Source: Uloborus plumipes (lineage: Eukaryota > Arthropoda > Arachnida > Araneae > Uloboridae). From it: DNA of 64,000 nt. The notes under the pieces are model-generated. The model saw only the letters and a program-made list of their open reading frames with translations. It ran no database searches and was not told the origin of the DNA. The stretch is taken from assembly GCA_038373865.1 (NCBI GenBank), contig JAXGGA010004679.1, positions 16,001-80,000 of the forward strand, in the 5' to 3' direction. Position 1 is the stretch's first letter. Every line of letters starts with the position of its first letter. A program made the translations under genes and the position numbers. Shown here one piece after another: positions 24,792 to 35,353 of this stretch.

Positions 24792-25239
24792 CAGTGGCGT
24801 ATCCAGGAATTGATTTTGGGGGGTGCACATCGAACATCGACATTGATGAGAAAGGAAAAAAATCAAGAAATATGGTGAAACTTTAAAAACTCAGTATTTC
24901 GATTTAATTTTTTCTATTGAAAGTTGCTCAAAGATTGGTTTTTTTTTTTCACAAAAATGAATATCATGCAAGAACAATAAGGCGCGGGTACATCGCTCAT
25001 TTTCCTCTTACATTTCCACAATTACCGAATAACAATTAGTTTTGCTTCTTATTGTCGAAAACAGAAAATAATATGACAATATTTCAGTGTCCATACGATA
25101 TTTTTCATTGAAAAAACCTGAAGCATATTTACATGAAGGTTACATGTTTTTTCAAAATTCGGTGCCACCATTTTTTATAGTCTTACAAAATCTTGGGGGG
25201 TGCATTGGTCCCTTGGCACACCCCCTGGATACACCACTG
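24792..25239. mobile_element. hAT-like element, CAGTGGCGTATCCAGG family, copy 1
   Basis: Inverted ends CAGTGGCGTATCCAGG and CCTGGATACACCACTG, with GTATCATC immediately outside both ends (24784-24791 and 25240-25247), a perfect 8-bp duplication. Subterminal GGGGGGTGCA occurs near both ends. The 448-bp interior is AT-rich without a transposase. It is closely similar over its length to 49865-50298. Confidence 0.9.
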
Positions 25240-25375
25240 GTATCATCTTTTGTTTTATGCATTCACTGTGTGGCAGGATCGAGCTTTGTTTGCCTATGGA
25301 TAAGGGTCCTTCCTAGTCCTAACCTACAAGACCACGCATAGGGCTGTCATTTTCTAAGAAATTAAGGATTAATTT

Positions 25376-25625
25376 ATGTCACGTCCGTAACGTGACGTCC
25401 GTGACCCATAAATGTCATACTTTTTCAAAAAAAGATTTTGCCTTCCCTTTACCCCTTTATGTCACAAACTGTCACACTTCACCTTAACCCCCCCCCTATT
25501 GTCACATGCCTTTCTATTTTTCATTCACATATTCTATCTAAAAAAAAATTGTGCGATGTCACACTTCTTGCTACCACCTCCCTTCACCTTGTCACAAGCT
25601 ATTATAATTTCCCGAGCCCCGCCCC
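25376..25625. repeat. TGTCACA-motif, C-rich repeat-like segment
   Basis: GTCACA or GTCACG recurs at least seven times, alternating with C-rich blocks such as CCCCCCCCTATTG. The overlapping 102- and 120-codon frames follow from the pyrimidine bias. It resembles a decayed dispersed repeat, but I see no defined ends. Confidence 0.45.
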
Positions 25626-27230
25626 CTCCCCTTCAGACATTGACATCATTTATAGGCAATCCCTATCTACTTCTCACAGACGCATGCTGTTGTTATTTAG
25701 ATTACAAATTTATTACATAAGCGTTGGGCAACATCATAGCTTCGTCGATCTTCTTTTATTTTTCTTCCATCCTTTCATGTTTTTAAAGATACTTCGTTGA
25801 TAGCTTTATGAGGGTAAATTTCAGCTCAAACGAATCGCAATGAAATAGAATGCAAACGGAAAGGATTTGGTAAGTTGTTGAATATTTGGTGAATGCCTAA
25901 TGTCGAAATAAGATACCCAATCCAGTGTCAAAGTGGCTTAATTCCCATAAACTTCGTATTAAACCATTGTGAGACTTTTTGTAAAGCTATTTTTCTCCAC
26001 CACTTCTAAGTGCTGCAAGAATCACATTCCCGAGGTTTTAGTGAAAGGTAGAGAGAGATATAGAGCCAAGTCAACAGAGAAATAAACGCGATAACCGACG
26101 AGTAAATTAAATTCGATTTTTTTTTATTTCATCAAAATTAAACAACAAATTAAAGTTCACAATAATATTCTATTTTATTATTATTTCAATGCTCTTGCAT
26201 TAGTTCTTTGAAATACCTTTCTCGTATTTGTCCGGCTTGACATCGATTACTCTGTTTCTGTTTATTTCTCTAATCGCGAGCTTTAAATTGTGCTCTTCAT
26301 CGATTAGAAGTGCTATATACCATGTAAATAAAGGTAATTTCAAAAATACATATTTTAAAAAAATTTCAAAAAAAAAAAGCAGGGATAATATCCACATGAG
26401 TACGCACTTCTTTTTATTATTGCAAAAACCTTTTTATATAAAACATATAGGAGATCGAAATAATACGATCTGTTATCTCTCTTATTTATTATTAAACTAG
26501 TTTCTACATCTTCTTTTATGAAATGTGAATTATCGGTGTTTTCTTTTTTTCTTTTCAAACAAAGCAATATAAATGAGTCGAATTTGCCTGATGTTAATCA
26601 AAAATATTGCTTAAAATTAAAATCCCCCAAGAACTGCAGATTTTTTTCCTTTGTATCAAAAAACTTTACAATTTAATATTTTGTACCCTTAAATTCTAAA
26701 CAGGCTCGTGTTAAATTAAAAAAAATAAATTACAAGTATTATGTCTAGATGTATCTTTGAAATTGTCTTATGGCTCTTGCCACCTCATATTTTCCATTGC
26801 CTTTTCTTCTTTGTTCTAACACCATCGAACATTTTAGAAGGTTAACTGCGAAAAAGAAAGAACGCACTGCTATTTCTTTCCATGAAAGTCTGGCTTTATC
26901 TTCCTTTTATGTCACTCAGAATCCCTTAATGACATTTTATCTTTGAAAGATAAAAAAGAAGAGTTAAAAATGTCACCGAGTGACGATAGAAAAGTCTGCA
27001 GAGCTCTTAATTTCGTCTCTTAGTTTGTCACAGTCAGCGAAAAGGGTAAATGGATAAAAGAAAGAGCAAAGCTGAGAACACTTGTGTCAAATTTCAACGG
27101 AAATCGCCTCGAAAATATAAAAGATTTTTATACTGGTATTTTGAGGATTATATTCGAGAAACACCTAGGGAAAATCTGATAAATAGAGGCAAAATCTTTT
27201 GTGAGTTATCAACAGGGAATTGTAAAATAT
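25626..27230. other. AT-rich spacer, no gene seen
   Basis: Frames near 26200-26567 lie on opposite strands over the same bases and lack motifs. The 87-codon frame at 27050-27313 is lysine- and arginine-rich at its start but matches nothing I recognise. Confidence 0.5.
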
Positions 27231-27840
27231 TTCTGCATTCATTTAAATTCATTCTTATCTGTACAGCTTTTGTGTATAAAGCCATTTCCCACTTTTGTGA
27301 AAACAACATTTAAGTCTTATTTTCGGATGTATTGCCTTTGTATATAGCCATAACTTTTACTTTCATGCATTGTCATTTATCCCACTTTTGGATATACATC
27401 TGTACCTACTATTTTTCTATATACAGCCTTTACTCCCACTTTTTGGCATCTTTTTTTACTTTAATTTTTGTGTGTACAACCTGCAACCTTTGCTTTCACT
27501 TTTTAATACGCAACTTTTACTTCCATTTTTGTGCACACAGAAAGCTTTTTCTTCCCCTTTCCGTACGCAGCCTTTCCTACAAACTTTGCATTCGTCGACT
27601 TTTAGATATATACACCACCCTTAACCTTACTCTTACTTTTATGCACACACTTTTTCTTCCCCTTTCTGTACGCAGACTTTTTTACTAACTTTGTGTATTT
27701 GTCGACTTTTGGATATATACCACCCTTACTCTTACTCTTACTTTTATGCATACAGCTTTTACTCCCACTTTTGTGTTTATAGCCTTACCGCCCTCTTTGT
27801 ATAGAGAATTTACTTCCATCTATTCAATCATAGGTTTTTA
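27231..27840. repeat. Degenerate minisatellite, ~28-bp unit with a ~105-bp higher-order repeat
   Basis: Variants of CAGCCTTTACTCCCACTTTT followed by GTGTATA recur across the region. Within 27545-27755 a longer unit beginning CTTTTTCTTCCCCTTTC recurs at 27545 and 27650 (period 105) with GTCGACTTTTrGATATATAC inside. The 118- and 84-codon frames here are repetitive by-products. Confidence 0.7.
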
Positions 27841-28437
27841 TCAAGTTGATATCAAAAAATAGACGAAGTCTGAAACTTAAGTTTTTTTCATTTTCTCACT
27901 TTAAATTTTGTGTTTAGTATATTCCACTTTCCTTTGGTGCATAGACCAAAAAAAAAAAAAAAATATGAAGTATGAATTTTGCTCAAAACTGAACCAAGAT
28001 ATTTGAACTTGCAATTTATAAAAGATATTTAAAAGCATATTTTAGTAATTTTCTAAATGAATGATTACGAACTTGCTCTTGCTTTATTTTATTATTTGTT
28101 GATAGTACGGATTTTATTTTCATTACTTAAATAATTTTTATTTTCTTGATCGCAACGTAAGAGAAATGATATTTTTTTGCATAACTAGATATCAATATCA
28201 TTAAAAACTCAAATAACTGTATTTCTCCTTTTTAGGCAAATCATGTGGTGTGAAATATACTATAAAACAAGTCTATTTGATACGGTAAGTTGTTTTTCCA
28301 CCATACCTTCCACTTTTTTGCAATAAGTTTAATTTGAAAAAAAAGCGATGACTGTATGCAAAGGCATTTTTGTTGGTACTTTTACGTTATCTCCGTGCCT
28401 AAATTTTATTTCTAGAACTGCACTTTCTTCACATAAC
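27841..28437. other. AT-rich spacer, nothing recognised
   Basis: No element ends or coding sequence. Confidence 0.55.
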
Positions 28438-28439
28438 TA

Positions 28440-28550
28440 CACTAAAAAATAAACTGTTGTTTTCACAGTATAGTACTGGCAACAGAGACTCTAGTTTAAG
28501 ACTAAAATGCACAGTAATAAACTGTAAAATATGCAGTAATATATACATTA
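28440..28550. mobile_element. CACTG-type MITE, copy 8a, interrupted by a pogo-like element
   Basis: Starts TA-CACTAAAAAATAAACTG and carries the CTGGCAACAGAGAC segment and CTGTAAAA motifs. The pogo-like element enters at TA (28549-28550), and a short remainder (GGTTTTACAGTTTATTA) continues after 30685 before a second MITE copy begins at 30708. Confidence 0.78.
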
Positions 28551-30683
28551 GGGGAAGACCGCCTATATTGGACCACTGCTTAAATTGGACCTCGGGCTTA
28601 AAATCTAGTACAGAGAACTATGCTACACTTTAACGGTAGAAATATAAAGTTTTAGGAGTAAAATCAATGTGTATGAAGTTTTACCAGTCTTCGAACTGCG
28701 TAGCGTGAGTTACATCATGATTTACGTTGAAAACGTATATGATCTTATTTCGCAGACTTTTATCTAGTAAGATAGTACTAAATCTTGTAAACTGAGGTAA
28801 ACTGCTGTTGTACCATGATGATCTGTGTTTAATAAGGATTACATACATGCATTAACATGTGCGATTGTGATTATTTTTGACAGAGCAATAAGCTGAAGAA
28901 TAAAAAATGGCGTGTTTTCCTTTATTGGACCGAAAAAAATTTCCTATATTGGACCGGTGGTCCAATTTAAGAATATGATTTTAAACAAGACATTTTATTA
29001 ATCGTAACGTAAGATAAGTGACTCAGATGGTTTAATAGCGTAGTTAAAAATATTTTAAAGATACTTTAACACCTATTCACGATATTCATTTAAACTTTTT
29101 CATCAAGCACATTTTCTATAAGCTGCAACTTCTTAAAATGTATGTTGTTTTTTCTCTTCATCCATTAAGCTGCCGTTTCAGAAACATAGTTATTAACTGA
29201 AATAAAACTTGTGCTGGTTTACAGAGAGAAAAATATGAAATTCTTCGATATGTTCGAAAAGATTTTAAAAAGAAACAATTTATATGCTACTAAAATGTTC
29301 AATGTAGATGAAGCTGGTCTTTTCACTGTCCAAGAGCCCCAAAATATATTGCCGTATAAAGGTAAATACTAGGTTGGAGCAGTAATGAGTGGTGAACGTG
29401 GTGGAAACACTCTGGCTATTTGCTGCATAAGTGCAACGGAATTGCTAGCCCCCCTTCCCATTTTAATTTTCAAACGATTACGTTCCATGTATGATATTAT
29501 CATAAAAATATCCCCTGGTGTGCAATATGCTCTTTGAAAAAAAGGTTGGATTATAAACAATAATCCACACCCTGATACAACATTTCATTAAAACCGTTAG
29601 GCCAAGCAATGTTAAAAGATTGTCTTTCTATTAATGAATAGACACACACTTACATAAAGAACATTGATCAATAAACTTGGCTAACGAGAACGATATAATA
29701 ATGCTTTCATTTTAAGCACACCATGCACGTTGATGTGATCTTTATTCAGTCTCTGTCTAGATATTTTAATCGAGCATGTGATACATGCATGCGAGAACAT
29801 CCAATGAGATTCATTACCCAATATCGCAGAGGAGAACTGTTTGATAGCTCTTATGGTCAAACCGCAATCAAAGCCATGGCAAATGCAGTGAGGTGATTCT
29901 AAAGAACAGGAGTTTGGCCTGTTAATTGACATGTGTTTAATGACATTGACTTGGCTGGAGCAGAGTTAGAGGAAAGTAGTCCAGATAAAACAACTCAATG
30001 TGAACACGCTACATATTCGGTGTAAGTTGTACACCATGTACAACAACTAGCTACGACTTCAATTAGTACATGTTCAGCAGAATCAGAGGATCAAAACATG
30101 ATTGTCAACTCTAATTATGATTTTGTAAAACCGGCGCACATATCACCTTTTCCCAAAAAAATGGAACCAAAAGGAAGGCTATCTCAGCAATCATTCTAAC
30201 GCCATATGAAAGAAGCATAGAACAGAAAAAGTCACACAAGAAGAAGCAAGAAACTGTACAAAACCATTGTTATTTCAATATTTGCCATGGAGATGAAGTG
30301 AAAACATGATTAAGGGCATGAAATGCCATCGGGGAGTTTATCAACACTGCCTAAGAAAGGCCGAAGCAAAAGAAGTTCTATTGCAAATCCTGGGAAAAAA
30401 CTGCGTAGTTTAAATTTAAATTATTCTATGATTTCCTGGTACGGTCCAATTTAGGAAGTGCATGGTTCAATATAGGCACATATATTCCTAAATTGGACTT
30501 TTACAACTTTTTATAAAATAATTTTTTAAAAAATAACTTTCATACTTTCAGAAAATATAAACTCCTAGGGCGGTTCCTGATTAAATTTAGCTTACGATGC
30601 CCTATTTTGTATTTTTGTTTTGCTTCACATTGAGCGACACAGGCCTCCTGTTCTTAGGGGGTCCAATATAGGCGGTCTTCCCC
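28551..30683 (+). mobile_element. Pogo/Tigger-like DNA transposon, GGGGAAGACCGCC family, copy 1
   Basis: Perfect inverted ends GGGGAAGACCGCCTATATTG and CAATATAGGCGGTCTTCCCC bordered by TA duplications (28549-28550, 30684-30685). The motif AATTGGACC recurs internally in both orientations near 28577, 28923, 28945, 28967, 30447 and 30487. A broken DDE_1-type transposase is readable on the plus strand. Length is 2133 bp. It sits inside an older CACTG-type MITE. About 1.5 kb of the copy at 58311-60384 aligns with it. Confidence 0.9.
29230..30410 (+). pseudogene. Broken pogo/Tigger-like DDE_1 transposase, copy 1
   Basis: Plus-strand blocks appear in the canonical order of pogo-type transposases but need frame changes and cross stops. 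Around 29294-29345 one reads MFNVDEAGLFTVQEPQNIL, which includes the first catalytic Asp in the N-V-D-E-x-G-L-x-T-V signature. At 29381-29530 follows GAVMSGERGGNTLAICCISA then TELLAP...KRLRSMYD, the next conserved block. Near 29681-29895 comes a block equivalent to the region after the second Asp, including RACDTCMREHP and FITQYRRGELFDSSYGQ. Near 30140-30200 is a C-terminal ISPFPKK. The LxLDN segment with the second catalytic Asp is not readable, so the enzyme is dead. No N-terminal DNA-binding domain is visible. Confidence 0.82.
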
Positions 30684-30707
30684 TACTACTGGTTTTACAG
30701 TTTATTA

Positions 30708-31087
30708 CCCTGCAAAAAATGATCTGTTGTTTTTACAGTATATAATACTGGCAGCCGAGGTTCTTAATTTAAAACTGTAAATTGCACAGTAATAAACTGT
30801 AAAACTAGCAATTTTACAGTTTTTTACTGTAAATTTAGCAATTTTAGCTTATTGCCGTAAATTTAGCTGTTTTATACTATAAAAACAACAGTATAATACT
30901 GGCAGCAGATGTTTCAGTTTAAAACTGTAAAATGCACGGTAAATAAATTGTTAAATGAGCAATTTTATTTTATTACTGTAAAGCAGCTATTTTACAGTTA
31001 ATTACTGTAAAAGTAATAATTTTTACTGTTTGTTATTTTAAAATTAGCTGTATTGTAATGTAAAAACAACACTCATTTTTTACAGTG
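30708..31087. mobile_element. CACTG-type MITE, copy 8b
   Basis: Begins TA-CCCTGCAAAAAATGATCTG and ends TTTTTTACAGTG-TA, with a complete family interior (GGCAGCCGAGG, GGCAGCAGATG, CTGTAAAA array). Its left end follows directly on the remnant of copy 8a, suggesting a MITE inserted into a TTATTA site of an older MITE. Confidence 0.78.
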
Positions 31088-31089
31088 TA

Positions 31090-31930
31090 CCTACTCATTT
31101 ATCTACGTAAGCCACATGACAGAGCTGCGTTCCATACAGCATGAATGAAAAAGACATTACTTTTCACATTTAGATGTAATACCGTGGCAACAGCTTTTTA
31201 AAAAGTTCTGTTATCTCAATAATTAAAGCGTAATAAAAATCATTGTTTCAACCCTGAAAGTGTTAGAGACCAAACTCCAAACACCCGCAAGCAGAGCCAG
31301 TAATGGGCTCGAGTTTTTTACCGTTAACTTTTATGTTACCTTAATGGAAGTTTCACGATTCTGTCTGGTCTCATTAGAAGCAAGTCATTTACGACAGGTT
31401 AACATGCAAAGTACCGAGAAATTCAACGGATCATAATTATCCTTGAATTTCATCAACAAGCCATCAATTTGAGCACTTTTACTTATTGTTAGCCATTAGC
31501 ATTTTTCTTTTCACTTTCTTCAACGGTTTTAAGCAATTTGTATTTGATGCGAAGATTGTTATATAAGAAAGTAGCGATCTTCGTAGAATTTTTGAATCGT
31601 TTTAAGTTAAAATTTCATGTATAGCAGCTCCCTAAAAATATTTTCTTAATTTATGTGTATGGAAGCTTATCAAGAAAAAGGAAGAAGTTTACTCAAAACT
31701 GAGCAAGTGTATTTTCTTGTAATAGCAAACAAAGTAGATTGTTTTATTTTAAGTATACAATGATTTCTATCTGTCCTACCTGGCTTATGTTCTCCGTCAG
31801 TTCAAATTTATTTACTTTTTACTTTTTTATAGACCAAAATCTCTGTAGTGAAACATTGAAGTTTGCCGTATTTTCATTAAAAAACATTAGTTTTATTTAT
31901 TTATATATTTACTTTTTATTTTTATACATA
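31090..31930. other. AT-rich spacer, no gene seen
   Basis: No transposon ends or convincing coding sequence. The 77-codon frame at 31739-31972 is hydrophobic and A/T-driven. Confidence 0.5.
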
Positions 31931-32486
31931 ACTAGCAGTACGCGCACGGCAATGCCCGTGCGAAAAATGTAAAGAAAGTCAACTGAATAAATTTAAATTC
32001 ACTCCACCCTCTTAAATTATTATATTCTTTAATTCAAATGTGCACCACGATCTTTTAAAATATATTGATGACACTTTTAATGCCATTTTAGTTTGCAGTG
32101 CTCAATGCGAAGATTATTTTAGTTTTAAAGACTTTTTTCTTCTTTTCGTGTGTGTGTGACGAACTTATTTATTTTTAGCGAATTTTTTACGTTCCAATGG
32201 AACTTTTAACACAACTGTAGAGCCAAGATTTTCGAAAACTCTCAACGACCACAGCAATATTGCATTTGAAATTTAATATAATTCACCGATTTAACCGTAA
32301 TTTCAATGTAAAATTGGTCGCCAAATCTGAATTTATTAACATAGGGAACCGATTGTATCAGGTAGATCAGCCACAACCATTCTTCCATGATTTTAATGTG
32401 AACATTAAAAGGAAAGAAATATGTCTTTCGTACCATCGCTTTGAAGTGATTACAATCTAACAGTGACCCTCAAATAATCAAGATTT

Positions 32487-32868
32487 CACTGGCCGGGAAG
32501 TTTGGAAAATTTCCTGATTGTTGCCAAAATTTACGACGCCAAATATGAAAAGTAACTGAATAGCGGTGTTACAGAAAATGTCAGAGTGGAACTATTATTA
32601 TTAAAATTTTAGTGATGGCGGCATTAAATACATGTTTTAAACATGCAATAAAATACTCTTTAGACTGCAAACAACTACTGTTCCTTCCCAGACAGTTTTC
32701 TTTTTCTTTGATTTGGAGAAAGTAGTGTTTCACTGGCTGGGAGGTTTGGTAAATTTCCTGATTGTCGCCAAACTTTACGACGCCAAATGCGAAGAGGAAC
32801 TGAATAGCCATCCCTAAATTTTTACCAATAATAGTTCCATTGTGACATTTTCGGTAACACCGAATTTT
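32487..32868. repeat. Direct and inverted repeats inside the Helitron
   Basis: TTTCCTGATTGTyGCCAAA and TTTACGACGCCAAAT occur in direct orientation at about 32487-32547 and 32731-32790. Immediately after each, a block occurs in opposite orientation: GGTGTTACAGAAAATGTCA at about 32564 and TGACATTTTCGGTAACACC at about 32843, with GGAACTATTATT / AATAATAGTTCC inward. The shared CAACTkAATAAATTTAAATTC also recurs at about 31980 and 32878, 896-899 bases apart. Confidence 0.75.
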
Positions 32869-33036
32869 GAGGAAGTCAACTTAATAAATTTAAATTCACG
32901 TTAACCCTCTGAAGACAAATTATTATATTCTTTAGTTCCAATGCGCTTCACAACCCTTTAAATTCCACTTAAAGTCATGTTAAAGTTTAAATCAATTCGC
33001 CAAATAAATATAAGAGACAGAAAGTTAAGTAAGTAA

Positions 33037-33220
33037 CGGGAGATATTAATTAATCAAATTGAATAAATTTTCAAGGCTTAAATCTATACGCAAATTTAAA
33101 TCACAAAGTAACTTCAGGGACAAAAGAGCAGCTGATCAGGAAAATGGCTCTAGTGTTTCAGTTCTGCGTACAGAGTTAGGCCTTGAAAATTGATTAAATT
33201 TGATTAATTAATATCTCCTG
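33037..33220. repeat. Inverted repeat, arms about 47 bp
   Basis: GGGAGATATTAATTAATC, then AAATTGAATAAATTTTCAAGG at 33039-33078, is mirrored by CCTTGAAAATTGATTAAATT then GATTAATTAATATCTCC at 33181-33217. It lies inside the Helitron; it may be a small nested element, but no target duplication is clear. Confidence 0.75.
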
Positions 33221-33698
33221 TCCTAATTAACGGACAGAAACGTGCTAAAACTTTTCTTTTTCAGAAAAAAAACCCCTTTCCAACGATATATAATGTTTTG
33301 GGGTGTGGAAAGGTTTTCTCCCCTCAATTATGGCGGATACACCAAAAATGAGACTAATTATTTTTTTTAAAAATAACTAATTCGAAATTAAAAATTTGGC
33401 CTTCGAGGTGCACGAGGGCGGGGTACGTTCGACTTTTTGAGCCAAGTTTCAGGTCTGTAGGTGTTGTGGGGACTTCTGGCCAGCGGTTACAAACGAACAG
33501 ACACCGTCATCTTTATATATATAGATTTTAAAAAAATTTTCTAATTCAAAAATCGAAAATCGGGCTTCGAGTTCTGGTGGCCAGCCCCTTTGTGCTTCCA
33601 TGTAAAAAATTCCTGCGTGCGATAGATTTGGCTGGAGAGCTCGGTCAGACAAATGGACAGACAGACAAACACATTACACTTGTTTTTATTATTATAGA

Positions 33699-34467
33699 TA
33701 ACTTCTAACTTTTCTCCCCTGCTAATATTGAAATGTTAAGATTCTGATGTTTCAAATAGCATGAAAAGATGTAATTTATAAATTATAAGCACTCGGTAAT
33801 TTATGAAATAATCTTCAACTTGGGCACTTGGGGCAATATGCTCTCAAAATATATCCCTTTTGTGTTTCAATAAAAAGAGAGAGAGAGAGAGAGAGAGAGC
33901 GAAAAAAAATGTTATAATGAAAGCGATATCAAATATATCCATTCAAACTGTTAGGGATTGTATTTCATAAAAACAACATTTAATTTTTTTACAGGAACAT
34001 TTTAATATCAAGAGTTTTTTCTCAAACAGTAAACGTGCAAACACAGAAAAAGCAAAATGTGGATTTGTGTTGGATTAAAAACAATTTTTAAGGTAAAGTT
34101 TTAATAATAAGTAAGATAAATAAGTATACATAAAGTAAAAATTGAATGTAAAATGTAACAAGTGTAAGTAGCTTTAGGAGGGATATACTGACGTTGCACT
34201 TCATACTTTTCGTTTTCATAGTTGTCCAAAAAAGAAAAAGAAGAATGTTGTTAAAAATTCAAAATAAAATTTAAAAAATTACGTCTGAATAAACAATTCT
34301 GTAGCAAGAAATGAAATCGGTTTTCTGCTCTATCATTCGAGTTAAAAGTAACGAAATTTAAACTAAAATCAATCAATGAGTCCAATCAATCAATCAACTG
34401 CCTATGTCACTTTTAATTCTAAGGAGAAATTGATTTCGTTTTCTGCTCATAACTTCTTTTATATTTC
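33699..34467. other. AT-rich spacer with GA microsatellite
   Basis: (GA)n at 33876-33900; otherwise no element ends or coding sequence. Confidence 0.6.
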
Positions 34468-34470
34468 TTA

Positions 34471-34761
34471 GGCAGGGATTCAAGTGAAACAGCACTGCGA
34501 TCGCTTCGAATTGCAATCGCTACTGGAAGTGAATTACATTATCATCTACTTAACTTGGCATGACGTCACTACGGGTGGAGCCAATAAGAGCTCACAAGCA
34601 GTCAGTGATCTCCTCTTATTCGCCAAGTAGGTTGTGACGTTTTATCTAGCTCGTTTTTCATAGGCAAACGTCACGATGTTTTTATCAAGAAATGTTCTAA
34701 TGTAATTCATTTCCAGTAGCGATTGTAATTTGCGATGGCCTGTTTCACTTGAATCTCTGCC
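34471..34761. mobile_element. Harbinger-like MITE, GGCAGGGATTCAAG family, copy 2
   Basis: Inverted ends GGCAGGGATTCAAGTGAAAC and GTTTCACTTGAATCTCTGCC, with TTA on both sides (34468-34470, 34762-34764). Interior nearly identical to copies at 23301 and 56459: GATCTCCTCTTATTCGCCAA and GTGACGTTTTATCTAGCTC. Confidence 0.9.
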
Positions 34762-34764
34762 TTA

Positions 34765-35203
34765 GAACAAATACGTTCACCGCAATTTCTTGGAGTTCTC
34801 TTCTTTATTGAGGAGGTGGGGGGGGGGGATTTATTTCTGATTTATTGACTTAAAAATAAGAAATGCTTCGATTTCTTTTGTAGACGTCAATTTTAAATGT
34901 TTTAAACAAAAAATTAAAGTCTTAAAAATATTTGCATCCAACCATTATGCACCTACGGTAGATCATTCTACTGATAGAGTTCGTTTGAAATGAATTTCTC
35001 TGTTAGATTAGGATTTTTGTATTTCGTACAGAATTAATTTTCTTACAGCATATAATGCTTCTTTTCGTTTCTTTAATTTTATTAATTTATTTATAAATGT
35101 TATTACACCTTCTTAAGCAATCAAGATTGCTATTGCTTTCCCTCTCAAACTTTTAATCCGAATTTTATTGGCTGCTTTAGACTAAGTATGAGGATTATAA
35201 GAG
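34765..35203. other. AT-rich spacer, nothing recognised
   Basis: Has a short poly-G run near 34816. No coding or element structure. Confidence 0.55.
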
Positions 35204-35206
35204 TAA

Positions 35207-35350
35207 GGGCCATGCTCCACATCGACGTAAAGCAGAAAAAATAGGCAGAAGCGTAAAATGGATTCAATGGTGTTCCTATGGAAAGTACCCGGATTTTCGG
35301 TTTCTGCCTTCAGTTTCGGTCGCGTTTTACGCTGATGTGGAGCATGGCCC
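35207..35350. mobile_element. Harbinger-like MITE, GGGCCATGCTCCACAT family, 144-bp copy in a TAA-linked array
   Basis: Inverted ends GGGCCATGCTCCACATC and GATGTGGAGCATGGCCC, preceded by TAA (35204-35206) and followed by TAA (35351-35353). The second TAA is directly followed by another copy of the same terminus at 35354. Internally it joins the left 50 bp and right 75 bp of the longer element, with a short middle shared with the copy at 20296-20439. Confidence 0.9.
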
Positions 35351-35353
35351 TAA

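Larger units (their letters stand above)
31932..33696 (-). mobile_element. Helitron on the minus strand with two stacked 5' ends
   Basis: On the minus strand the 3' end reads GCACGGGCATTGCCGTGC (hairpin), a short spacer, then CTAG followed by T at 31931-31935. Two 5' ends with TCTATA starts after A are present, at 33525 (TCTATATATATAAAGATG) and 33696 (TCTATAATAATAAAAAC). The 170-bp segments beneath them, 33355-33526 and 33527-33696, are related (CTAATTC then a GGsCTTCGAG core), so the 5' end is duplicated. No Rep/helicase coding sequence is seen. Confidence 0.75.

Noticed and set aside
25412..25800. Overlapping 102- and 120-codon frames rich in Pro, Leu, Ser and Phe
   Set aside because: They reflect the pyrimidine-rich TGTCACA repeat; two frames being open over the same bases indicates composition, not coding.
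27332..27688. A 118-codon hydrophobic frame that could be taken for a membrane protein
   Set aside because: It lies wholly in a degenerate minisatellite; hydrophobicity comes from T-rich repeat units.
27231..27840. Regular repeats considered as a CRISPR-like array
   Set aside because: Repeats are degenerate, spacers are themselves related, and the DNA is clearly eukaryotic.
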